Of a DNA stretch of 64,000 nt, positions 8,460 through 16,598 are shown piece after piece. Under the pieces are notes generated by a model, which was not told where the DNA came from, searched no databases, and worked only from the letters and a program-made list of their open reading frames with translations. Both the position numbers and the translations under genes were made by a program. The DNA is taken from assembly GCA_038144955.1 (NCBI GenBank), contig JAYQOT010000001.1, forward strand, positions 1 through 64,000, written 5' to 3'. Source of the stretch: Ga0077527 sp038144955. Its GTDB lineage: Bacteria; Pseudomonadota; Gammaproteobacteria; Burkholderiales; SG8-41. The first letter of the stretch is position 1. Each line of letters opens with the position of its first letter.

Positions 8460-9188
8460 TCAGGCGGCTGCGGCGATGGTCAGCCCGACTACGTTGTTGT
8501 CCTTGATGGCTTTCGCCACCAGCCCGGATGCTTTCACGTCTTCGATGAAGGCGGCGAGGTACTTCGCCGCGTTGGGCCGTCCCTTGGGCACTCCGGCGGC
8601 CTGCTGCACGGCGGTGAAGCGCCCCTCGACGATGCGCGAGCCCGGCAGCTTGGCCTGATCGGTGAGCAACCGCGGCTTGAGTCCGGCCAGCGCATCAAAT
8701 TTCTCATCGGCGAAACGCTGGAAGCACAGGTCGCCGCCTTTGTCCTTGACCACTTCGGCGTTCTTGATGGTGCGTGAGAGGTAGAGCTCATAGGCGGCGC
8801 GTTCGGGGACGATGATGCGCACGCCCTTGCGGTCGACTTCATCGGCATGCTTCAGCGCCGAGCCCGGCTGCACCAGGTAGGTCGAGTCGATCTCGACATA
8901 GGCCGCGGTGAAGTCGATTTCGTTTGCGCGTTGCGGTTCGGCGCCGAGAAAGCCGACATCCCAGACGTTTTTGGCAGCCGCATCGGCCAGCGCGCCGGGA
9001 TTCGGCAGCGGCACCATTTCGACCGCAACGCCGAGCCGGCGCGCCAGTTCGACGCCGAGGTCGTGCGCTACGCCGCGCGGTTTGCCGGCCTCGGTGCGGG
9101 TGAGCAGGAAGTTGCTCATGTTGAGGCCCACGCGGAGGGTACCGGTGGGTGCGAATTCGGCGCGCAGTGCAGCGGTGACTTCGGTCAT
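8460..9188 (-). CDS. Family-3 solute-binding-like protein without signal peptide
   Basis: The 242-residue protein begins M-T-E-V-T-A-A-L (ATG at 9188 with AGGAAA upstream). It has the type II binding-protein pattern of amino-acid SBPs: T-L-R-V-G-L-N, then G-x-x-x-D-L-G-V-E-L-A-R-R-L and W-D-V-G-F-L. Normal members are exported, but no hydrophobic leader is visible, and the in-frame extension upstream is basic and not leader-like. A cytoplasmic sensor or enzyme-like role is possible. It converges with the Bug gene and diverges from dinB. Confidence 0.75.
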   Translation of the reverse strand: MTEVTAALRAEFAPTGTLRVGLNMSNFLLTRTEAGKPRGVAHDLGVELARRLGVAVEMVPLPNPGALADAAAKNVWDVGFLGAEPQRANEIDFTAAYVEIDSTYLVQPGSALKHADEVDRKGVRIIVPERAAYELYLSRTIKNAEVVKDKGGDLCFQRFADEKFDALAGLKPRLLTDQAKLPGSRIVEGRFTAVQQAAGVPKGRPNAAKYLAAFIEDVKASGLVAKAIKDNNVVGLTIAAAA

Positions 9189-9282
9189 GATCGTTTCCTG
9201 TCGGTCGGGATTGCGGAGCGCACGATTAAACACCGAACCGCGTGCTGCTGTCATCCGTGCTCGGTATGATGATCGTCGCAAT

Positions 9283-10464
9283 ATGGAATCCGCCACTCCT
9301 TCCCGATTCATCGCCCATCTCGACATGGATGCGTTCTACGCGTCGGTCGAACTGCTGCGCTATCCGCAATTGCGCGGCAAGGCGGTGGTGGTTGGCGGAC
9401 GGCGGCGCCGGGAGGACGACGTTGAAACGGGAACATTTGCCACGCTGCGCGGTTACACCGGCCGTGGCGTGGTGACGACTTCGACGTACGAGGCGCGGGC
9501 ACTCGGCGTGTTCTCGGGCATGGGGCTGATGAAGTCGGCGAAGCTCGCACCCGACGCCATCCTGCTGCCGGCGGATTTTGACGCGTACCGCCGGTATTCA
9601 CGACTATTCAAGGATGCGGTGCGGGCCATCGCGCCGCAAGTCGAGGACCGCGGCATCGACGAGATCTACATCGATTTGACGGAACTGGTGGTGGCCAGCG
9701 CCGCCGACGGCGCGCCGGACCCGTGGGCGCGGGCGCGTTCGATTGCCACCGACATTCAGCGCGCAGTACGCGAGGCGACGCAGCTGTCGTGCTCGATCGG
9801 CATCACCCGCAACAAACTGTTGTCGAAGATCGCCTCTGAACTCAACAAACCCGCTGGCATCAGCGTGATCCGCGACGACGACGTGCCCAAGCTGGTATGG
9901 CCGCTGGCGGTGCGCAAGGTCAACGGCATCGGCCCCAAGGCCAACGTCAAGCTGGAGGAACTGGGCATACATACCGTCGGTGAACTGGCACAGGCCGATC
10001 GGGGGCTGCTGATCGAACAGTTCGGCAACAGCTTCGGTGCATGGATGCATGAGGCGGCGCACGGTCGCGATGACCGTCCGGTGAAAACCTGGAGCGAGCC
10101 GAAGTCGATCAGCCGCGAGACCACTTTCGAGGACGATCTGCACGCGGTGCGCGACAAGGCGCGGCTGACCGAAATCTTCACCACGCTGTGCGAGCGCGTC
10201 GCCGGCGACCTGAGGCGCAAGGGTTACGCCGGGCGCACCATCGGCCTCAAGATCCGTTTCGACAATTTCCATACCGTGACCCGCGACCTGACGCTGGAGG
10301 CGCCGACGCAGGACGCTAGGACGATTCGCCGTGCCGCAGGTGAATGCCTGAAACGCGTGCCGCTCGACCGTCGCATCCGGCTGCTCGGGGTGCGGGTGGG
10401 CACGCTTCATCGCCTGGGCAGTGACAATGCGGACGCTGGCGCACAGCAATCCTTGCTCAGCTAG
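9283..10464 (+). CDS. dinB: DNA polymerase IV (Y-family)
   Basis: The 393-residue polymerase has the Y-family catalytic acids Asp14 in H-L-D-M-D-A-F-Y and the pair Asp126-Glu127 in G-I-D-E-I-Y-I-D, followed by the helix-hairpin-helix K-V-N-G-I-G-P-K and a little-finger domain. Y-family polymerases copy past lesions with low fidelity. An Arg/Glu-rich insertion near residues 40-50 is unusual in length. The ATG at 9283 is used; TATGAT at 9265-9270 may be its -10. No LexA box is seen upstream. The next gene, a selenoprotein, begins 25 bases after the stop. Confidence 0.93.
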   Translation: MESATPSRFIAHLDMDAFYASVELLRYPQLRGKAVVVGGRRRREDDVETGTFATLRGYTGRGVVTTSTYEARALGVFSGMGLMKSAKLAPDAILLPADFDAYRRYSRLFKDAVRAIAPQVEDRGIDEIYIDLTELVVASAADGAPDPWARARSIATDIQRAVREATQLSCSIGITRNKLLSKIASELNKPAGISVIRDDDVPKLVWPLAVRKVNGIGPKANVKLEELGIHTVGELAQADRGLLIEQFGNSFGAWMHEAAHGRDDRPVKTWSEPKSISRETTFEDDLHAVRDKARLTEIFTTLCERVAGDLRRKGYAGRTIGLKIRFDNFHTVTRDLTLEAPTQDARTIRRAAGECLKRVPLDRRIRLLGVRVGTLHRLGSDNADAGAQQSLLS

Positions 10465-10489
10465 TATCATCGGCACAGGAGGAATACCC

Positions 10490-12220
10490 ATGGTCACACT
10501 CGAATTCCATGATCCGTCCGGCGCGCTGGAAGTCACCCAGCCGTTCGCGCCGCGCATAGCCACGCTCGAAGGCAAGCGCATCGGCTTTGTCAGCAACGAG
10601 CAGTGGCAGGCGTTCCGCATGCTGCCGCTGCTGCGCGACCTGATCAAATCCGATTTTCCGACGGCGGAACTGCTGCCGATCGACGCCTATCCCCAGGGCA
10701 ATGTGCTTATTCCCACCGAGGAGACGGCGGCCCTGGTCAAAAAGAGCGGGGTGGACGCGGTCATCGTTGGCAACGCTGCCTGAGGCTCCTGCGCCACCGC
10801 TTGCGGCCGTGCTGCCGCGAGGATAGAAACACTGGGCATACCCACCGTCACGCTGACGCGGACGGATTTTGTCGGCGTGATGAAGAACGCGGTGTCGGGG
10901 CTCGGGCTCGCGCCCGATGCGGCGATGGTGACTTTTCCGATCGACATGTTCCTCCCCGGCAGCGACCTGACGGCGATCAGCGCGCGCAAGAAGGAGTTCT
11001 ACAACGGGTTGATGAAATGGAAGTCTGACTTTGCGCAGGCCGCTGACGGCGAACTGCCGATGCTGAGCGTCGAAGGCAAAACCTACGAAGACGCGCTGCA
11101 GAAAGCCAACAACCTGCTGATCACCAACCTGTGGGGCGACGGCCTGCCGGTGTGGCCGGCGACGCGCGAGCGCGTCGACTGGATTCTGCGCGGTTCGGCG
11201 TATCCGCGCACGCAGGTGCTGGGCAAGTTCCCGCCGCGCGGCGGCATCACCACTGTGGAGACCGTCGCGGTGGCGCTGGCGATGGCCGGCGGCCGGCCTG
11301 AATATCTGCCGGTACTGATCGCGGCGGTGGAAGCCTGCCTCGACCCGGCCAACCTGTTCGACCAGTTGCAGGCAACTTCCGGCGGACCGTTTCCGGTGGT
11401 GATCGTCAACGGGCCGATTGCCAAGGACATACGCCTCAATTCCGGGTTTGGTTGTCTCGGCCCTGATCCGCAGCGTCCCGCCGGCGCCAGCATCGGCCGC
11501 GCGCTGCGCCTGCTGCAGCAGAACGTCGGCGGCGCGCTGCCCGGCATTGGCACCATGGCGATCTTCGGTGCGATGCGCTACACCAATGCGGTGTTCGCCG
11601 AGGACGAAGCGAGTCTGCCCGAAGGCTGGGCGCCGCATGCCACGCAGCGCCACGGCTTTGAGCCGGGCGCCAATGCGGTATCGGTGTTTTTCGCCAGCGG
11701 CGTGACCAACGTACGCCGCCGCGGCGCGAAAAAGGAAACGCCGGAGGAGGATGTCACGCAGGGCCTGTGGCGCATGGCGGATTTCATGCGCACGCCGAAC
11801 CTGGCCGCGCTGTCGGGCTGGGAGAAAGGCACGCCGGGCGCGATGCTGATTTCACCAGTGGTCGCGGGGATGATGGCGAAGCTCGGCTGGACGCCGCAGA
11901 AGCTGCGCGATTTCCTCTGGGAAAATTCGAAAATCCCGATGGCACAGCTCAAGCGCGGCGGCGGTCCCGCATGGATCGAGATCGACGCCAACCCGGTGAC
12001 GCGCGACAGCATCAAGCTTGATCCCTGGCCGATCGCGCAGAAGCCTGACAACCTGATCCTCGTCGTTGCCGGAGGCGATCACCCGACGCACAGCCAGTGG
12101 CTGCAGTCGCATTCGCCGGCAGTGGTCGGGCGGATGATCCGCACGCCGGAGTCCTTCGACCGGCTGCTCGCCGAATCGGACCGCGACCTGGGTTGTGCCG
12201 CCGACGAGTGCAGGATTTGA
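10490..12220 (+). CDS. UGSC-motif selenoprotein fused to DGLP domain (locus 2), Sec98 at UGA 10781-10783
   Basis: With UGA read as Sec, the gene encodes 576 residues. The ATG at 10490 has AGGAGG at 10477-10482. The UGSC domain resembles locus 1: T-L-E-G-K-R-I-G-F-V, then V-D-A-V-I-V-G-N-A-A-Sec-G-S-C-A-T-A-C and L-G-I-P-T-V. The second domain has D-G-L-P-V-W-P-A-T (217-225), M-A-G-G-R-P-E-Y-L-P-V and N-G-P-I-A-K-D, matching the corresponding segments of loci 1 and 3. Cys101 and Cys105 follow the Sec, giving possible selenylsulfide partners. A strong hairpin follows the UGA. The stop overlaps the start of the rhodanese gene by one base (TGATG), so a sulfur- or selenium-carrying partner is suggested. 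The reaction is unknown. Confidence 0.88.
10800..10821 (+). promoter_or_regulatory. SECIS-like hairpin, locus 2
   Basis: Sixteen bases after UGA 10781-10783 the transcript can pair CUUGCGGC with GCCGCGAG (eight pairs, one G-U), closing a six-base loop CGUGCU at 10808-10813. The loop differs by one base from that of locus 1 (CGUGUU) although the surrounding sequence is diverged. It has the GU dinucleotide expected of a SelB-binding loop. Confidence 0.75.
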
Positions 12221-13821
12221 TGATTCGGCGGATTACGCCGCGACAACTGCGGGAAAAGTTCGATGACGACGGGGAGATGGCCGTGCTCGACGTACGCGAG
12301 GAAGGCGTTTATTCGCGTGACGGTCATCTGCTGCGAGTGTCGAACGTACCGTTGAGCGTGCTCGAGCTGCGCGTGCCGGCGCTGTTGCCCCGGAAAAACG
12401 TGCGCATCATCGTCTGCGACGGTGGCGAGGGACTGGCGGAGAAGGCCGCGGAAAAACTGCTGGCTGGCGGCTATACCGATGTCAGCGTACTCGACGGCGG
12501 CACAGCAGCGTGGAAGGCCACAGGCGGGCGGCTGTATACCGGTGTCTATGTGCCGAGCAAAGCCTTCGGCGAATACATTCAACACGAGGATGCGCCGCGC
12601 GAAGTCACGGCAGCCGAACTCGATGCGTGGATGAAGTCGGGCAGGGACATGGTGGTGGTCGACAGCCGGCCGCTGGCGGAATTCCGTCGTAACAGCATTC
12701 CGGGTGCGTACGACTGTCCCAGCGCCGAACTGCCGTATCGCATGACCGACTTCGTTCGATCTCCGCAGACTACGGTGGTGGTCAACTGCGGCGGACGCAC
12801 CCGCAGCATCATCGGCGCGCAGGTGCTGATCAATGCCGGGTTTCCGAATCCGGTCTATGCGCTGAAGGACGGTACCCAAGGATGGAAGCTGGCCGGCCTG
12901 CAGCTGAACCACGGCCGCACCGAAGCTGTGCCGCCGCCTTCCGCAAAAGGAAAGGGCTGGGCGCTGCAAGCGGCGGAACGCGTGGCGCAGCGCTTCGGCA
13001 TCCGCCGCATCGATGCTGCGTGTTTGCAGGCACTGAGGGCTGACGCCGGGCGCACGCTGTACCTGCTCGACGTGCGCAGCCCGGAAGAATTCGAAGCCGG
13101 TCACCTGTACGGCGCGCTGTCTGCACCGGGCGGTCAGCTGGTGCAGGCGACCGACACGTTCATAGCAGTTTGGCCGTCGGTGGTGGTGCTGACCGACAAT
13201 GACGGCGTGCGCGCGACGATGACCGCGGCATGGCTGGCGCAAATGGGCCACGAAGAGGTGTTTGTGCTCGCCGCCGATGAAGCATCACTCACCGAACGCG
13301 GCCCTGCGCCGTCGGAACAGCTGGCTGGTGCGCGACCGTGTTCAGCAACGGTGAGCGCGGCGGAACTGCATGGCCTGCTTGCCGGCGGCAGGGTTCAGGT
13401 GGCTGACCTCGGCAGCAGCCTGCAGTACCGCGAAGGCCATATTCCGGGGGCGTGGCACGTGGTGCGCTCGCGGATGCAGGACCAGCTGAAGAAAATTCCA
13501 CGGACAGACTTGCTGGTGTTCACCGCCGCGGAGGAGATGCTGGCGCGCCTGTCCGCTACGGATGCGGCAGCGTTGACTGCAACGCCGGTGAAAGTGCTGG
13601 CCGGCGGCACTGCCGCGTGGCAGGCGGCCGGTTACGGACTGGAGACCGGGGATACGCGCATGACCGGTGCTGCCGATGACCTGAGCTACCGGGCGCTCGA
13701 CCGCAAGGACAAGGTCGAAGAGGCGATGCGCGAGTATCTGAAGTGGGAAGTGGAATTGCTCGATGCAGTGGCCAGCGATCCGGACTTCGGTTTTCGCCGT
13801 TATCCCGCCGGCGCACGCTGA
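12220..13821 (+). CDS. Four-module rhodanese-like sulfurtransferase
   Basis: The 533-residue cytosolic protein contains four consecutive rhodanese modules, recognised by repeated D-V-R / D-S-R and G-G-T-A-A-W segments. Modules 1 and 2 keep a catalytic Cys at Cys66 (V-C-D-G-G-E-G) and Cys190 (N-C-G-G-R-T-R-S). Modules 3 and 4 have T-D-N-D-G-V and T-A-A-E-E-M at that place and lack the Cys, so they are probably structural. Rhodaneses move sulfane sulfur, and some can carry selenium, as a persulfide. Its ATG overlaps the stop of the locus 2 selenoprotein, which points to a joint function. Confidence 0.9.
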   Translation: MIRRITPRQLREKFDDDGEMAVLDVREEGVYSRDGHLLRVSNVPLSVLELRVPALLPRKNVRIIVCDGGEGLAEKAAEKLLAGGYTDVSVLDGGTAAWKATGGRLYTGVYVPSKAFGEYIQHEDAPREVTAAELDAWMKSGRDMVVVDSRPLAEFRRNSIPGAYDCPSAELPYRMTDFVRSPQTTVVVNCGGRTRSIIGAQVLINAGFPNPVYALKDGTQGWKLAGLQLNHGRTEAVPPPSAKGKGWALQAAERVAQRFGIRRIDAACLQALRADAGRTLYLLDVRSPEEFEAGHLYGALSAPGGQLVQATDTFIAVWPSVVVLTDNDGVRATMTAAWLAQMGHEEVFVLAADEASLTERGPAPSEQLAGARPCSATVSAAELHGLLAGGRVQVADLGSSLQYREGHIPGAWHVVRSRMQDQLKKIPRTDLLVFTAAEEMLARLSATDAAALTATPVKVLAGGTAAWQAAGYGLETGDTRMTGAADDLSYRALDRKDKVEEAMREYLKWEVELLDAVASDPDFGFRRYPAGAR

Positions 13822-13896
13822 CCAACTGTCCGCTTCATTCGCGATATATTCGTAGATCCTGCCGCGCACCGCGCGGCCTGGCTGTTGGAGTGATGA

Positions 13897-14838
13897 ATGA
13901 ACCAGGACATAGACATACTGATCAGCGAAGTGGGGCCGCGCGACGGCCTGCAAAACACCAAGGCGCTGATGGCCACCGAATACAAGAAACGCTGGATCAG
14001 CGCAGCGGCAGCGGCAGGTCTGCGCGAAATCGAGGTGTGCTCTTTCGTGCCGCCGAAGCTGATTCCGCAGATGGCCGATGCGGCGGAAGTGGTAGCGCAT
14101 GCACTGACGATCCCGGGGCTCAACGTCGCCGCGCTGGCGCCGAACTTCAAGGGCGCGCAGCGCGCAATGGAAGCCGGCGTGCACAAGCTGACCCTGACCA
14201 TTTCGGTTTCGAAAGCGCACAGCCTCGCCAACGTGCGGATGACGCCGGACGAGGCGATCGCCAGCGCGAAAAAGATCTGTGAATTCCGCGACAGCCTGCC
14301 CGAGGGCAAACGCCCGCTGATCGAGTCCGGCCTGTCGACGGTGTTCGGCTGCACGCTGGAAGGCGCGGTCAGCGAGGACGAAGTGGTGCGCATGGCCGTG
14401 GCCTCGGTGGAGGCGGGTTGTGACGAGGTTGGCCTGGCCGACACCACAGGCTATGCCAATCCGGAACAGATCCGCCGCGTATTCAAAAAGGTCCGCGCTG
14501 CCATCGGTGACAAGCTCTCGGGCGCGCACCTGCACAACACCCGTGGACTGGGACTCGCCAATGTGGTGGCTGCGCTGGAAGTTGGCGTCACCACCTTCGA
14601 CAGTTCGCTGGGCGGACTCGGCGGCTGCCCCTTCGCGCCGGGCGCGTCGGGCAACATCGTCACCGAAGACCTGGTATTCATGCTCGAATCCATGGGACTG
14701 CGCACCGGTATCGATCTGGAGAAACTGCTGGCGCTGCGCAAGATTCTCGAGGCCGGCATTCCCGGCGAGCCGCTCTACGGTTATGTGCCGCTGGCAGGTG
14801 TTACCAAAGATTTTGTTCCGGCTTCACTGCAACGTTAA
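13897..14838 (+). CDS. Hydroxymethylglutaryl-CoA lyase family protein
   Basis: This 313-residue DRE-TIM enzyme starts with the metal- and substrate-binding V-G-P-R-D-G-L-Q-N and has A-H-L-H-N-T-R-G (metal histidines) and the lyase signature G-G-L-G-G-C-P-F-A-P-G-A-S-G-N with its catalytic Cys. Family members cleave 3-hydroxy-3-methylglutaryl-CoA or similar 3-hydroxyacyl-CoAs to acetyl-CoA plus a keto acid. The CoA-transferase gene 9 bases downstream would supply a CoA ester, so the pair looks like an acid-activation and cleavage module. The true acyl group may not be HMG. Confidence 0.9.
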   Translation: MNQDIDILISEVGPRDGLQNTKALMATEYKKRWISAAAAAGLREIEVCSFVPPKLIPQMADAAEVVAHALTIPGLNVAALAPNFKGAQRAMEAGVHKLTLTISVSKAHSLANVRMTPDEAIASAKKICEFRDSLPEGKRPLIESGLSTVFGCTLEGAVSEDEVVRMAVASVEAGCDEVGLADTTGYANPEQIRRVFKKVRAAIGDKLSGAHLHNTRGLGLANVVAALEVGVTTFDSSLGGLGGCPFAPGASGNIVTEDLVFMLESMGLRTGIDLEKLLALRKILEAGIPGEPLYGYVPLAGVTKDFVPASLQR

Positions 14839-14847
14839 GGAATCGAC

Positions 14848-16035
14848 ATGTCTCAAACACTGCCGCTCGCGGGCATCCGCGTCATCGAGTTCTGCCACGT
14901 GGTCATGGGGCCGACCTGTGGCCTGGTGCTCGCCGATCTCGGCGCCGAAGTGATCAAGGTCGAACCGCTGGACGGTGACCACACACGCAAGCTGACCGCT
15001 TCGGGCGCGGGCTTTTTCCCCACTTATAACCGCAACAAGAAAAGCCTCGCGGTCGACCTGAAGTCGGAGGAAGGACGGGCGCTGGTGCTGAAGCTGATCG
15101 CCAGCGCCGACGTGGTCACTGAAAACTTCCGTCCCGGCGCGATGGACAAGCTGGGCTTCGGTTACGCAGCGCTGAACAAGCTCAAACCCGAACTGGTCTA
15201 TTGCTCACTGAAGGGATTCCTGCCCGGGCCGTACGACCACCGCACCGGCCTCGACGAAGTGGTGCAGATGATGGGTGGACTCGCCTACATGACCGGCGGG
15301 CGTTTCGGGCCGCTGCGCGCCGGCGCCTCGGTCAACGACGTGATGGGCGGCGTGTTCGGCGCGGTGGCTATACTCGCGGCGCTGAATCAGCGGCACGCAA
15401 CGGGGAAGGGCCAGTACGTGCAGAGCGCGCTGTTTGAGAACAACGCCTTCCTCGTTGCACAGCACATGCTTGAAGGCTTTGCCACCGGCAAACCGGTGAA
15501 GCCGATGCCCGACCGCGTCCGCGCTTGGGCGCTCTATGACAATTTCAAGACCAGGGACGGCGAATTGGTGTTTGTCGGCGTGGTGACCGACACCCAGTGG
15601 AAGGTGTTCTGCGAATCCTTCGGCCTGATGGAGCTTTTCGATGATCCGGACATGAAAACCAATCCGCAACGCGTCGAGCAGCGGCCGCGCATCCTGCCCA
15701 TCGTCAGCGAAATTTTCGCGAAGATGGGCAAACAGGAGCTGATGGATCGCTGCGAGAAACTCGGCCTGCCCTTTGCGCCCATCGCCAAGCCCGAGGACCT
15801 GTTCGAGGACAAGCACCTGAATGCCTCGAAGGGGCTGACGCCGGTGACGCTGAACAACGGCGTGAAAACCAAGGTGCCGGTGCTGCCGATCGAGATGGAC
15901 GGCCAGCGTTTCGGCACCCGCATCGATATTCCGCAGGTCGGCGAGCACACGCGCAGCGTGCTGGAATCGATCGGATTGGATCAACCGGCGATCGAGCAAC
16001 TGATCACCGACCAGGTTGTGGCGGCGCGAAGCTGA
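14848..16035 (+). CDS. CaiB/BaiF-family (class III) CoA transferase
   Basis: The 395-residue protein opens G-I-R-V-I-E-F-C-H and L-G-A-E-V-I-K-V-E-P, standard for class III CoA transferases. It has the catalytic Asp in A-G-A-S-V-N-D-V-M-G-G and N-R-N-K-K-S-L-A-V-D-L near residue 60. Such enzymes move CoA between carboxylic acids in the cytosol through an acyl-aspartyl anhydride. Start ATG 14848 follows AAGGAA. It forms an operon with the lyase upstream and converges with the locus 3 selenoprotein gene 10 bases further on. Confidence 0.92.
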   Translation: MSQTLPLAGIRVIEFCHVVMGPTCGLVLADLGAEVIKVEPLDGDHTRKLTASGAGFFPTYNRNKKSLAVDLKSEEGRALVLKLIASADVVTENFRPGAMDKLGFGYAALNKLKPELVYCSLKGFLPGPYDHRTGLDEVVQMMGGLAYMTGGRFGPLRAGASVNDVMGGVFGAVAILAALNQRHATGKGQYVQSALFENNAFLVAQHMLEGFATGKPVKPMPDRVRAWALYDNFKTRDGELVFVGVVTDTQWKVFCESFGLMELFDDPDMKTNPQRVEQRPRILPIVSEIFAKMGKQELMDRCEKLGLPFAPIAKPEDLFEDKHLNASKGLTPVTLNNGVKTKVPVLPIEMDGQRFGTRIDIPQVGEHTRSVLESIGLDQPAIEQLITDQVVAARS

Positions 16036-16045
16036 CGGGTTTTGG

Positions 16046-16576
16046 TTACGCGGGGCGTTGCGTCAACATCGGCAGGATGTCGGTGAGCGCGATGCGCGCC
16101 TTCTCGCGCAGCACCTCATCATTGTTGTTGGCCACCGGGTGCGGAATCACCGCGAACGGGTAGTCCTTCAGTCCGTTGACCTGGCTCACCGACTGCGCAG
16201 TACGCGCGAAGCGGTCGGTGATGATGGCCACCGCCGGGATACCGAGTCTTTCAGCAGCAATCGCGTCGTGCAGACTGCACGACGAGCAGCTCCCTCAGTC
16301 GCCGATCGCGGCCAGCACCGCATCGGCGCCGCGCATTTCCAGCAGCATGGGCTCCGGAACAGGTCGCGACGCGTCCGGTTTGCGGCGGCGGATACATTCG
16401 CGCACGCCGTGTTCCTTCATGAGGATTTCCTCGATGAAATCGAACAGGCGCGCGGTGCCGATCTTGGCGTTGTCGATCATGCCAACGACAGCGCCGTCAA
16501 GGGAGGCGAGCGGCGGCGCAAGGCGCAGGGCTTCGCCATGGGCTGATTGCCGGGGGTCGAGGACGCGCAGGGTCAT
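16046..16576 (-). CDS. Stand-alone UGSC-motif selenoprotein (locus 3), Sec94 at UGA 16297-16295
   Basis: Reading UGA as Sec gives a 176-residue protein that is only the UGSC domain. Its ATG at 16576 follows AGAGGAGA. The N-terminal half has L-D-G-A-V-V-G-M-I-D-N, then G-A-D-A-V-L-A-A-I-G-D-Sec-G-S-C-S-S-C, a Sec-x-x-Cys-x-x-Cys motif, followed by E-R-L-G-I-P-A-V-A-I-I-T. Translation stopping at UGA would leave a 93-residue piece cut in the middle of the motif. It lies 22 bases after the separate DGLP-domain gene, in the same operon, so the two chains presumably form the complex that is fused at loci 1 and 2. A perfect 9-bp hairpin follows UGA. Sec-dependent chemistry is inferred. Confidence 0.88.
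16264..16284 (-). promoter_or_regulatory. SECIS-like hairpin, locus 3
   Basis: On the minus strand, ten bases after the UGA, CGUCGUGCA and UGCACGACG form a perfect 9-bp stem with a three-base loop GUC (or 8 pairs with loop AGUCU). The apical GU lies about 19 bases after the UGA, comparable with 17 and 24 bases to the loops at loci 1 and 2. Confidence 0.75.
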
Positions 16577-16598
16577 GGGGTTCTCCTCTTGGGACTAT

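Noticed and set aside
12079..13251. A 390-aa minus-strand reading frame across the rhodanese gene
   Set aside because: Shadow frame; the rhodanese on the plus strand has clear motifs and coupling.
16295..16576. A 93-aa gene plus a 61-aa gene instead of one selenoprotein
   Set aside because: The two pieces join exactly at the UGSC motif and align with loci 1 and 2 on both sides of UGA.
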